DNA of 64,000 bases from Micromonospora coerulea (lineage in GTDB: Bacteria > Actinomycetota > Actinomycetes > Mycobacteriales > Micromonosporaceae): assembly GCF_016598485.1 (NCBI RefSeq), contig NZ_JAEMUW010000010.1, positions 1-64,000 of the forward strand. The letters run 5' to 3'. The translations under genes were made by a program, and so were the position numbers. The notes beneath the pieces were generated by a model. It saw nothing but the letters and a program-made list of their open reading frames with translations. It did not search any database and was not told where the DNA came from. Every line of letters starts with the position of its first letter. Positions within the stretch are counted from its first letter, which is position 1. Below, in pieces: positions 56,138 to 64,000 of this stretch.

Positions 56138-58257
56138 CCAACGTGCTCATCGTGGCCAGCACCCTGCCGAAGCAGCCGGCCGTCCTGATCGAGGCGCTGG
56201 AGCGCTTCCGCAGCAGGGGCGCCACCGTGGCGGTGGCCTGCTTCTTCGACGCCGCCGAGCTGGAGGTCGACCCGGCGCTGGCCGAGCTGCGCGGTTTCGT
56301 GGTGCCCGCCGCGGAGCGGGACGCCCGGTTCCGCGCCGCCCTGGGCCGGGCGCCGGCGAACCGCAAGATCTGGCTGCACGCGCGGCGCAACCCCTGGGTG
56401 CGCCGGCGGTACCGCCAGGCCGACCTGCTGGTCGCGCTGGACGTCAGGGCCGTGCACACGGTCTGGGAGATGGCCCAGCGCAACACCCGGGCCGGCGCGC
56501 ACTACGGGCTGGTGCCCGCGCAGAAGGCGCTCGACGCGCGGCGCGCCCTCCCGCCGACCAGGCGGCTCGAGCGGCAGGTCGCCGCCACGGCCGGCATCGG
56601 CGCCCGGGGCGCCCGCCGGCTGGCGGTGCAGACCGCCAAGACCACGCTCAAGAAGGCCACCGGCCAGACCGTGATGGGCAACCCGGCCGGGGCCTGGCTC
56701 TGGACCCGCGCGGTGTCCGCGCCGCGCATCCCGGACCGGTACCGCAGCAAGCTCGCCCTCCGGCTGCACGCCAGCGCGGTCCGGGCCGGCCAGCCGGCGG
56801 TGGCGGCGCGGGCCTCGGCCGCGGCGGTGCGCCGGATCGGCAGCCCGAAGACCCGGGCCCAGATGCTCACCAAGGCCGCCCAGGCGGAGCTCGCCCTCGG
56901 TCGGGTGCCGACCGGGCTGCACGACGCGATCCGAGCGCAGCTGGAGCTGGCGGACAGCCTGCTGACGAAGAACCCGAAGCAGGCGTCGTTCGCCGTCTCC
57001 AACGCGTGGAGCCTCGCCTCGAACCGGGTGCTGCACTTCGACCGGCTCACCTCGCCGATGAGCGCGGACCCGGGTGCCTTCCTGGCGCCGTTCCGGGCCA
57101 GCGTCGCGGCCCGGAAGCTGTCCGCGCCGCGCGGCCGGGTGGCCCCGGCCGCCACGCCGCCGTCCGGCCGCCCGCTGCGGCTGCTGGTCACCACGCTGAT
57201 CAACCACAACTTCCTGCAGGAGATCCTCCAGCGGTACGAGTCGATGCCGAACGTCGAGGTCCGCTTCCTGGACCTGTACGACGATCCGGTACGCCGGCCG
57301 CTCGCGCTCAGCGGCAGCACCGTGATGGAGCACCTGCTGACCGGCGAGACGTCGTACGGCGCCAAGATCGAGGAGTGGCTCCGGCCGCACCTGGACTGGG
57401 CGGACACCGTCTTCGTGGACTGGTGCCAGGCGACCGCGGCGCTGTTCACCCTGCACGACCCGGGCACCACCCGGATCATCGTGCGGCTGCACAGCTTCGA
57501 GGCGTTCAACTTCTGGCCGCACCTGGTGGACTACTCGCGGGTCGACGACATGGTCTTCGTCTCGGAGCACCTGCGGGACCTGTCCACGGCGGTGCTGCCC
57601 CAGCTGACCGGGCCCGACGCGCCGCGGCTGTGGGTCATCGACAACGCGATGGACCTCCAGCGCTACCCGCGGCCGAAGCCCGCCGAGGCCCGGTTCAACC
57701 TGGGCCTGGTCGGCGTCAGCTCGGTGGCGAAGGACCCGCGCTGGGCGATCGAGGTGGTCCGGAAGCTGCGCGAGCGCGACGACCGGTACACGCTCACCCT
57801 GATCGGCAGCAACTTCAACAACCGGACCAGCCTGCCGGCCAAGAAGTACGGCAAGCAGCTCGCCAAGGACCTGGCGGAGCTGGAGCCGATCGGCGCGGTC
57901 CGCCGGTACGGGCAGACCGACGACGTGCCCGCCGCGCTCAGCGAGGTGGGCGTCATCCTCAGCACCTCGGTCCGGGAGAGCTTCCACTGCGGTCTGGTGG
58001 AGGGTGCGGCCAGCGGCGCGGTGCCGGTGGTGCGGGACTGGCCGTTCTTCGCCGACAAGCCGCACGGCGCGCGCACGCTCTTCCCGGCGGACTGGGTGGT
58101 GGCCACCCCGGAGGAGGCGGCGGAGCGGATCCTCGCCGCCACCGCCACCGAGGAGCAGTGGCGGCAGACCGGTCAGTCGGCCTCCGACCACGTCCTGAAG
58201 ACCTGGGACTGGACGGTGACCCAGTCCGGCTTCGACCGGCTGCTGCTGGACGACTGA
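56134..58257 (+). CDS. Large multidomain glycosyltransferase
   Basis: A 707-aa protein in three parts. Residues 1-about 130 form a Rossmann-like segment (VLIVASTLPKQPAVLIEAL, DLLVALDVRAVHTVWEM). Residues about 140-330 are Ala/Arg/Leu-rich helices that could be TPR-like. Residues about 345-707 are a GT-B glycosyltransferase (RLLVTTLINHNFLQEILQ, VRLHSFEAFNFWPHL, FVSEHLRDL, VGVSSVAKDPRWAIEV, STSVRESFHCGLVEGAASG). The last stretch carries the acidic donor-site residues. The N-terminal two thirds have no family I recognise. GTG overlaps the upstream stop. A strong terminator follows. Confidence 0.8.
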   Translation: MTNVLIVASTLPKQPAVLIEALERFRSRGATVAVACFFDAAELEVDPALAELRGFVVPAAERDARFRAALGRAPANRKIWLHARRNPWVRRRYRQADLLVALDVRAVHTVWEMAQRNTRAGAHYGLVPAQKALDARRALPPTRRLERQVAATAGIGARGARRLAVQTAKTTLKKATGQTVMGNPAGAWLWTRAVSAPRIPDRYRSKLALRLHASAVRAGQPAVAARASAAAVRRIGSPKTRAQMLTKAAQAELALGRVPTGLHDAIRAQLELADSLLTKNPKQASFAVSNAWSLASNRVLHFDRLTSPMSADPGAFLAPFRASVAARKLSAPRGRVAPAATPPSGRPLRLLVTTLINHNFLQEILQRYESMPNVEVRFLDLYDDPVRRPLALSGSTVMEHLLTGETSYGAKIEEWLRPHLDWADTVFVDWCQATAALFTLHDPGTTRIIVRLHSFEAFNFWPHLVDYSRVDDMVFVSEHLRDLSTAVLPQLTGPDAPRLWVIDNAMDLQRYPRPKPAEARFNLGLVGVSSVAKDPRWAIEVVRKLRERDDRYTLTLIGSNFNNRTSLPAKKYGKQLAKDLAELEPIGAVRRYGQTDDVPAALSEVGVILSTSVRESFHCGLVEGAASGAVPVVRDWPFFADKPHGARTLFPADWVVATPEEAAERILAATATEEQWRQTGQSASDHVLKTWDWTVTQSGFDRLLLDD

Positions 58258-58269
58258 GCAGGTACGACG

Positions 58270-58299
58270 AAGGGGCCCGGCCGCTCGGCCGGGCCCCTT
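58270..58299. terminator. Bidirectional intrinsic terminator
   Basis: A perfect 13-bp stem (58270-58282 with 58287-58299), loop GCTC, followed by CTTGTT. It serves the two convergent glycosyltransferase operons. Confidence 0.88.
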
Positions 58300-58309
58300 C
58301 TTGTTCCGC

Positions 58310-59947
58310 TCAGCGGCGCGGTGCGACCAGATCGTCCGCCGGGTCCACCGGTCCGGTGGCCGGCTCCGCGGGCGGCAGCGGCGGCCGGCCGGGCAGCAGG
58401 CGGCTGTACACCTCGTCCATCACGCGGGCCTGGGCCTCCCAGGTCCACCGGTCCAGCACGCCCGGCTGGTCGTAGGCCGCCCGGTACCGCTGCGGGTCGG
58501 CCAGCACGGCCCGCACGGCGCGCAGGTAGTCGTCCAGGTCCTCGGCCGTGAAGACCTCGCCCTGGCCGGTGGCCCGGGTCGCCTCCGCCATGGTCTTGAC
58601 GTCGCTGACCACCATCGGCAGCCGGCCGTGGGCGTACTCGAAGAACTTGGTGATCAGCGCCAGCTCGTGGTTCGGCTTGTGATGGATCGGGATGACCCCG
58701 ACGTCGGCGGGGGACACGAACGACGACACCTGCCAGTGCGGCACGTACGGCAGCAGGTGCACGCGGTCGGCCACGCCGAGCTCGGCGGCCAGTTCCTCCA
58801 GTTCCTCCATGATCGGCACCTTCCCGTTCGGGTGCACCGAGACGAGGGCGACGTGCGCGTCGGGCATCCGGGTCAGGCCCCGGATCATGATGTCCACCCC
58901 GCGGGACGGGTTGATGCCGCCGCAGTAGACCAGCAGCGGCGTCGTCGGGCCGATCCCGCAGAGCGCCCGGATGTCGGGCACGGGCAGGGCCCGCTGCTCG
59001 GCGGTGAGCGTCCCGGGCGGCGCGTTGAGCACCACGGCGGGCTGCTCGGCCAGGCCGTGGGTCTCCCGCAGCAGGTCGGCCAGCGTCGACGAGACGGTCA
59101 TGACGGCGTCCGCGTACGGGGCGTGCTCCCGCACGTAGGCGATCTGGGCGGGCAGCCAGCGCAGGTTCTTCGGCCGCCCGATGATGCCGGGCACGAATTC
59201 GTGGGCGTCCCACACCAGCTTGACGTCCCGGGCACCGGCCCGGGCCCGCAGCGCGGCGCGGGCGCCGACCCCGAGCATCCGGAAGTCGTGGGCGTGGATC
59301 AGGTCGGGCTCCAGCTCGTCGACGACCGGCGCGAAGGCCAGTTCGAAGTCCCACAGCTCGGGGTCGAGCTTGCGCCAGGCCCGGTCGCCCTTGGTGGTCT
59401 GCCAGAACTTCAGGGCCAGCCGGTCCAGCGTGGAGTCCGGGTCCTGCTGCCGGTCCTGCAGCCGGCTCAGCTCCTGGGAGCGGAACTTGACCCACTGGAA
59501 GAGCGCCCGGTTGACGAAGTACGGGGCCGCCAGCCGGGCCTTGCCCGCCAGCTCCGCGCCCCGGGACCCGCCCGCCTCCCGGGCCACCTTGATCTCCGAC
59601 AGGCGGAAGTTCAGGTCGTCCCGCCAGGCCCGCAGCTTGTTCATCCGCCGCTTCCCGTCGGGTCCCGGCCGGTACGCCAGCGGTCGCCGCAGCAGGGCGC
59701 GCCGGTAGGTGACCGGGTGCGGGATCCGCCGGGGCACCCGGATCAGCCGGACCTCGGCATCCCCGATCCGCCAGGTCTCCTCGGTGGCGGGCCCCTTGAG
59801 GATGCCGACCAGGATCACCTCCCAGCCGGCCTCGGCGGCGGAGCGGGCGGCCTTCTGCACCCGGGAGTCACCGTCGACCCCGTTGTCGACCAGCATCACC
59901 ACCCGTCCCCGGGTCGGCCGCGCCACGGTGCTCGGGACTGGTTCCAT
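58310..59947 (-). CDS. Glycosyltransferase family 4, paralogue of the gene at 51215
   Basis: A 545-aa GT-B enzyme with the same plan as its paralogue: RVVMLVDNGVDGDSRVQKAA, a helical insert, LIHAHDFRMLGVGA, LVWDAHEFVPG, then LLVYCGGINPSRGVDI, VGVIPIHHKPNHELALITKF and FFEYAHGRLPMVVSDV. The first 100 bases of coding sequence remain nearly identical at DNA level (59811-59914 against 52701-52804), pointing to duplication or gene conversion. The insert region has diverged most, so acceptors may differ. It ends the minus-strand operon that begins at 63854. Confidence 0.87.
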   Translation of the reverse strand: MEPVPSTVARPTRGRVVMLVDNGVDGDSRVQKAARSAAEAGWEVILVGILKGPATEETWRIGDAEVRLIRVPRRIPHPVTYRRALLRRPLAYRPGPDGKRRMNKLRAWRDDLNFRLSEIKVAREAGGSRGAELAGKARLAAPYFVNRALFQWVKFRSQELSRLQDRQQDPDSTLDRLALKFWQTTKGDRAWRKLDPELWDFELAFAPVVDELEPDLIHAHDFRMLGVGARAALRARAGARDVKLVWDAHEFVPGIIGRPKNLRWLPAQIAYVREHAPYADAVMTVSSTLADLLRETHGLAEQPAVVLNAPPGTLTAEQRALPVPDIRALCGIGPTTPLLVYCGGINPSRGVDIMIRGLTRMPDAHVALVSVHPNGKVPIMEELEELAAELGVADRVHLLPYVPHWQVSSFVSPADVGVIPIHHKPNHELALITKFFEYAHGRLPMVVSDVKTMAEATRATGQGEVFTAEDLDDYLRAVRAVLADPQRYRAAYDQPGVLDRWTWEAQARVMDEVYSRLLPGRPPLPPAEPATGPVDPADDLVAPRR

Positions 59948-60031
59948 CGGGTTGCTTTCTCCTTGCTGAGGGGATCTGCGGAACAGGTCGGGCGCCGGAT
60001 CAGCCGGTCGTCGTCGACGACGATCGCCCGA

Positions 60032-61723
60032 TCATCGGAGGAACGCGTCGAAGACGGCGGCTGTGCGGCGTCCGTCGTGGTGCTCGCGCACGTAGCCGGG
60101 GCCTCTGGCGGCGAGCCGGACGGCGGCCGCCCGGTCGTCGAGCAGCGACTCGATCGCCTTGACCAGGGTCGCCGGGGTGGCGCTGGTGATCGGCGGGTGG
60201 ACGCCCGCCGACCGGTGCGCGCTCTCGCTCAGGTACGACACGACCGCCCGCCCGGCGGCCATGCCCTCGCAGGCGAAGGCGCAGTAGCTGCCCATGACGA
60301 GCTGGTCGACCACGATGTCGGCGTCGGCGACGAGCCGTCGCATCTGGTCGTGCGGCATGCCCTCGACCAGCCGGAAGTCGATGATCCCGCGGTCGTGCAG
60401 TTCCTGCAGTTCGGGCACGATCCGGTCGGTGCCCTTCGTCCACCGGGTGGACGGCGCGTGCAGCACGATCGGGCGGGGGCGGTCCAGCACCGGCTGGTCG
60501 GTGGCCCAGGCGTCCACGTCGATCACGATCGGCGCCCACGTCGCGAAGGGGGCGTCGTCGAGCAGGTCGAGGGTGGTGACAAAGACCGGCCGGCCGCTCT
60601 CCTCGGCGGTCCGCCGGTTCTTCTCGGCCACCGCGACGAGCCGCTCGCGCAGCTCCGCCGGGGCGTCCCGGAAGGCGGATTCGGCGTGCCGCTCCAGGTG
60701 GGCGGTCGGGTGCCGGATCTCGCTGCCGTGCGCCAGCAGCGCAACCTTGATCCGGGCCCGCTCCAGGGCGGGCAGGTCGGCCGAGATGTCCTCGCCGTTG
60801 AGGCGGCCGAGCACCGGCCGGAACGCGTCCACGATCAGGTGTGTGTAGCCGGTGAGCACCCGGCGGATCTGGTCCAGCTGCACCTCGATGTGGTGCTCGG
60901 CCGGGAAGTGCAGCTCGACGTCGGCCGGGTGCCGGTACGCCTCCGGCGGCTTGGCGACCACCACCTCGACGGAGACGTCCGGGCGGGCGGCGCTGATCGC
61001 GCCGGCGATCGCGGAGAGCTGACCGGCGAAGTTCGCGGTGCCGAGGCCCAGCCGGACCGGCCCGGCGCCCAGCGGGCGCCAGGGCCCGGGCTGGCCAGGG
61101 ATGCGGGGCGGCGCGGGCCAGGCCGCCGCCGTCTCCAGCGCCCGGTCCTGGGCCCGCCTCACGGTGTGGACGAAGGAGGGCAGCGAGCCGGGTGCGAACA
61201 CCTCGCCGGCCGCGTGCCGGATCAGGTACTCCCGGACGGCCCGCGCGTTGCCCGCGACGATGGTCAGCCCGGCGGCCCGGTAGTCGTCGAGCACCGCCGG
61301 GACCAGCGGCCGGTCGCCCTCGCCGCGTTCGAAGCCGAACACGGCGACGTCGGCCGCGGCGAGGAACGCCGGCGTCATCCGGCGGGGCCGGGGCACCACG
61401 TGCAGCCGGGCGGCCACGCCGAGCTCGCCGGCCCGGCGCAGCGCCTCGCTGGCGACGGGCCGGTCACCGGCGGCGCAGACCAGCGCGAGGTGGACGCCGG
61501 GCAGCCGGGGCAGGGCGTCGACCATGCCCCACAGGCCACGGTCGACGGCGAGCGGTCCCGCGTGTACCAGCAGCGGGACCGTGTCGGGCAGCGCGCAGGC
61601 CGCCCGCACCGAGGTGTGCGTCCAGGGCAGGACGCCGGCCGCCCGGCGGAGCGCTGTGCGCATCCGCCGGGGTACCTGCCGTCCCACCGCCGCGACCATC
61701 CGCTGGGCCGGCGCCGGGGTCAT
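60032..61723 (-). CDS. Double-domain GT-B-like glycosyltransferase
   Basis: A 563-aa protein. Residues about 40-230 resemble only the donor-binding half of a GT4 enzyme (VPLLVHAGPLAVDRGLWGMV, LVCAAGDRP, ARLHVVPRPRRMTPAFLAAA). Residues about 250-563 form a second unit (VRLGLGTANFAGQLSAIAGA, VLHAPSTRWTKGTDRIVPEL, VDQLVMGSYCAFACEGMAAG). The first half lacks an acceptor domain and may be structural or regulatory. The ATG overlaps the upstream stop (ATGA). In-frame sequence further upstream belongs to the shadow of the oxidoreductase gene. The specific role is unknown. Confidence 0.78.
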   Translation of the reverse strand: MTPAPAQRMVAAVGRQVPRRMRTALRRAAGVLPWTHTSVRAACALPDTVPLLVHAGPLAVDRGLWGMVDALPRLPGVHLALVCAAGDRPVASEALRRAGELGVAARLHVVPRPRRMTPAFLAAADVAVFGFERGEGDRPLVPAVLDDYRAAGLTIVAGNARAVREYLIRHAAGEVFAPGSLPSFVHTVRRAQDRALETAAAWPAPPRIPGQPGPWRPLGAGPVRLGLGTANFAGQLSAIAGAISAARPDVSVEVVVAKPPEAYRHPADVELHFPAEHHIEVQLDQIRRVLTGYTHLIVDAFRPVLGRLNGEDISADLPALERARIKVALLAHGSEIRHPTAHLERHAESAFRDAPAELRERLVAVAEKNRRTAEESGRPVFVTTLDLLDDAPFATWAPIVIDVDAWATDQPVLDRPRPIVLHAPSTRWTKGTDRIVPELQELHDRGIIDFRLVEGMPHDQMRRLVADADIVVDQLVMGSYCAFACEGMAAGRAVVSYLSESAHRSAGVHPPITSATPATLVKAIESLLDDRAAAVRLAARGPGYVREHHDGRRTAAVFDAFLR

Positions 61724-62748
61724 CGCAGCGCCGGCTCCTGGTCGCTGCCGGTCGAGGCGACCGTGACGACGCTGCCGATCGAGGCGGACTCCAGGAGCCC
61801 GGCGGCCACCTGCACGGTGCGCAGACCCTGCCGCAACGTGACGATGTCGCTCTGCTTGCCCTCGACCGCGTCGCGGAACCGCTCGTGCTCGACGAGCAGC
61901 GGCTCCCGCTTCGGGATCGCGTAGCGGACCATGTCGCCCTCGGCGACCCCGCGGAACGCGCGCAGCGCCTCCCACTCGGTGTCGATGGCGCCGTTGGCGT
62001 AGAAGGTCAGGTCCGCGGTGAGCGTGTCGGCCACGAAGCAGCCCCGGTCACCGGTGATCACGGTGGACCGCTCCTTGAGCGGGCTGAGCCAGTTGACCAG
62101 GTGGTTGACCATCGTGCCGTCGGCGAGCTGGCCGACCACGGCGACCATGTCCTCGTGCAGCCGGCCGCTGCGGGAGACCGTGCGGGCGGAGACCGAGGTG
62201 TACTCCTGCCCGGTCACCCAGGCGGTCAGGTCGATGTCGTGGGTGGCGAGGTCCATCACCACGCCCACGTCGGCGATCCGGTGCGGGAACGGGCCCTGGC
62301 GGCGGGTGACCACCTGGAAGACCTCGCCCAGCTCGCCGGCCTCGAGCCGGGTGCGCAGGTTCTGCAGCGCCGGGTTGTAGCGCTCGATGTGTCCGACCCC
62401 GGCCACCAGGCCGGCGGACTCGAACGCCTCGACCAGCCGGGTCGCCGCCTGGACCGACTGCGCCAGCGGCTTCTCGATCAGCGCGCAGACCCCGTTGGCC
62501 GCCAGCTCCAGGCCGACCTGCTCGTGCAGCGCGGTCGGGCAGGCGACCACGGCGTAGTCGATGCCCATGGCCAGCAGGTCACCGAGCTGCGGTACCACCG
62601 GGGCGCGCAGCGTGCCGGTGGTGTCCCCGGCCGGGTCGACGATGCCGACCAGCTCGACGCCGTCCAGGTTGGACAGCACGCGGGCGTGGTTGCGCCCCAT
62701 CGCGCCGAGGCCGATCAGGCCGGCGCGCAGCTTACGACCGCCGCTCAT
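61720..62748 (-). CDS. Gfo/Idh/MocA oxidoreductase, WbpB/WlbA-like
   Basis: A 342-aa NAD-dependent sugar dehydrogenase. Cofactor domain: LRAGLIGLGAMGRNHARVLS. The conserved Lys-Pro is in LIEKPLAQS, GHIERYNPALQNL follows, and the catalytic-region Asp/His lie in DLATHDIDLTAWV. WbpB/WlbA oxidise C3 of UDP-GlcNAcA to the 3-keto sugar. The gene directly upstream is a WbpE/WlbC-like aminotransferase that would use that product, which strongly supports the role. Both ends overlap neighbouring genes (ATGA). Confidence 0.87.
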   Translation of the reverse strand: MSGGRKLRAGLIGLGAMGRNHARVLSNLDGVELVGIVDPAGDTTGTLRAPVVPQLGDLLAMGIDYAVVACPTALHEQVGLELAANGVCALIEKPLAQSVQAATRLVEAFESAGLVAGVGHIERYNPALQNLRTRLEAGELGEVFQVVTRRQGPFPHRIADVGVVMDLATHDIDLTAWVTGQEYTSVSARTVSRSGRLHEDMVAVVGQLADGTMVNHLVNWLSPLKERSTVITGDRGCFVADTLTADLTFYANGAIDTEWEALRAFRGVAEGDMVRYAIPKREPLLVEHERFRDAVEGKQSDIVTLRQGLRTVQVAAGLLESASIGSVVTVASTGSDQEPALR

Positions 62749-63854
62749 CGGGCACCCCCGGCGAGGTTCGCGGCCTCGGCGATCCGCTCGAGGTCGGCCT
62801 GGCTCAGCGACGGGTGCACCGGCAACGAGATCACCTCGGCGGCGGCCCGCTCGGTCTCCGGCAGCTCCCACGGGCCGGGCTGGCCGTCGGCGGTGAGGTA
62901 CGGCTTGAGCCGGTGGATCGGGGTCGGGTAGTAGACCGCGTTACCGATGCCCAGCTCGGTCAGGCGCGCCTGGGCGGCGTCCCGGTCGCCCCGGACCCGC
63001 ACCGTGTACTGGTGGTAGACGTGCTTGGCGGCGTCCGCCACGGGCGGGGTGACCATGCCGGTGATGTTGGAGTCGAGGTACTTGGCGTTGGCCCGGCGCT
63101 GCTCGGTCCACTCGCCGAGCTGGCCGAGCTGCACCCGGCCGATCGCGGCGGCCACGTCGGTCATCCGCATGTTGGCGCCGACGATCTCGTTGGCGTACCG
63201 CTGCTCCATGCCCTGGTTGCGCAGCAGCCGCAGGGTGCGGGCCAGCTCCGGGTCGGCCGTGGTGACCATGCCGCCCTCGAGGGCGTGCATGTTCTTCGTC
63301 GGGTAGAAGCTGAAGCAACCGGCGGTGCCGAAGGCGCCGACCGGGGTGCCGTGCAGGCTGGCCCCGTGGGCCTGGGCGGCGTCCTCGACGACCGCGAGGC
63401 CGTGCCGCTCTGCGATGGCCATGATCCGGTCCATCGCGGCCGGGTGGCCGTACAGGTGCACCGGCATGATGGCCACGGTGCGCGGGGTGACCGCGGCGGC
63501 GACCGCCTCCGGGTCCAGGCAGAAGCTGCCCGGCTCGATGTCCACGAAGACCGGCTCGGCGCCGACCAGCCGGACGGCGTTGGCGCTGGCGGCGAAGGAG
63601 AACGAGGGCACGATCACCTCGTCGCCCGGGCCGAAGCCGAGCGCCATCAGGGAGAGCTGCAGAGCGGACGTGCCGGAGTTCAGGGCCACGCAGTGCCGGC
63701 CGGCGACGAGCTCGCCGAACTCCTCCTCGAACGCCGCGACTTCCGGGCCCTGCACGACCCGGCCGCTCCGCAGCACCCGGACAGCCGCCTCGATCTCGGC
63801 CTCACCGATGATCGGTCGTGCTGGGGGGATGAACTCTGGGTGCGGCCCAGCCAT
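62745..63854 (-). CDS. DegT/DnrJ/EryC1 aminotransferase, WbpE/WlbC-like
   Basis: A 369-aa PLP-dependent aminotransferase. The cofactor Lys is Lys187 in FYPTKNMHALEGGM, the phosphate site is ALNSGTSALQLSLMALG, and VEDAAQAHGAS contains the Asp that pairs with the PLP pyridine nitrogen. In the Wbp pathway WbpE aminates C3 of UDP-3-keto-GlcNAcA. It sits first in a five-kilobase minus-strand operon with the WbpB-like gene. ATG 63854 is chosen because AGGAGG lies eight nucleotides upstream; an in-frame ATG at 63884 has no site. It is clearly a different branch from the PglE-like enzyme at 10309. Confidence 0.9.
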   Translation of the reverse strand: MAGPHPEFIPPARPIIGEAEIEAAVRVLRSGRVVQGPEVAAFEEEFGELVAGRHCVALNSGTSALQLSLMALGFGPGDEVIVPSFSFAASANAVRLVGAEPVFVDIEPGSFCLDPEAVAAAVTPRTVAIMPVHLYGHPAAMDRIMAIAERHGLAVVEDAAQAHGASLHGTPVGAFGTAGCFSFYPTKNMHALEGGMVTTADPELARTLRLLRNQGMEQRYANEIVGANMRMTDVAAAIGRVQLGQLGEWTEQRRANAKYLDSNITGMVTPPVADAAKHVYHQYTVRVRGDRDAAQARLTELGIGNAVYYPTPIHRLKPYLTADGQPGPWELPETERAAAEVISLPVHPSLSQADLERIAEAANLAGGAR

Positions 63855-64000
63855 GGGGCTTCCTCCTGTCGACAAAATACTCATTGGGGGGTTCCGGGGG
63901 ATGGTAGCGGGTTATGGACGGAGAGAGCTGATCGCGGTGATTGTCCGGCCAGTCGTCTCCGGATGTTCATGCTCGGCGAATCCGGCCACGGACGACGCGT
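63855..64000. other. Upstream region of the wbpE-like operon, window edge
   Basis: Holds the AGGAGG ribosome site and an AT-richer patch (GACAAAATACTCATT near 63871-63885) that probably contains the minus-strand promoter. No confident hexamer pair or gene is seen up to the window end. Confidence 0.4.

Noticed and set aside
58301..61924. A 1207-codon open frame on the plus strand across the minus-strand glycosyltransferase genes
   Set aside because: It is antisense to two genes with clear family motifs, has Pro/Arg/Gly/Val/His-rich composition typical of GC-rich shadow frames, and shows no domain.

Overview
The window is high-GC actinobacterial DNA, dense with genes, with frequent GTG starts, ATGA/GTGA stop-start overlaps and many apparently leaderless genes. 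Gene content (a GlgE-type glycogen locus with divergent glgC/glgM, an actinobacterial dGTPase, Tex, large surface-polysaccharide loci) fits Micromonospora or another Micromonosporaceae. That assignment is inference; no rRNA or tRNA gene is present to test it.

Layout. 0.2-9.3 kb: housekeeping and metabolism (zinc alcohol dehydrogenase plus SDR, metallo-beta-lactamase-fold hydrolase, dGTPase, Tex, a DUF389 membrane protein). 9.5-21.4 kb: a one-direction polysaccharide locus with a PglC-type initiating phosphosugar transferase, PglE-like aminotransferase, PglD-like acetyltransferase, one protein that appears to fuse a Wzx flippase to a Wzy/WaaL-type ligase, three GT4 glycosyltransferases, a glucuronyl C5-epimerase-like protein and a PglF-like dehydratase. 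21.6-25.8 kb: a secreted M14 carboxypeptidase and NAD kinase. 25.8-34.2 kb: storage alpha-glucan genes (pgm, glgC, glgM, glgE, glgB). 34.3-45.6 kb: mixed genes, including an M48 protease, App1-like phosphatase, GT-C membrane protein, YaaA, a TAXI lipoprotein facing a two-component system, and a PIG-V-type mannosyltransferase.

45.8-63.9 kb: a second surface-glycan region. Its scattered genes match all five steps known from the Pseudomonas Wbp route from UDP-GlcNAc to UDP-2,3-diacetamido-2,3-dideoxy-mannuronate: 6-dehydrogenase, 3-dehydrogenase, aminotransferase, N-acetyltransferase and 2-epimerase. They are interleaved with six glycosyltransferases and a TagF-like polymerase. A 0.76 kb gap in this region seems to hold a decayed copy of the mannosyltransferase gene, including its leaderless promoter.

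Taken together, the window looks like a cell-envelope glycan region split by a glycogen locus. pgm and glgC interconvert and activate glucose phosphates, so they link central metabolism to the glucan genes and possibly to the sugar nucleotides of the flanking loci. All functions are assigned from protein motifs read by eye; no database search was run.
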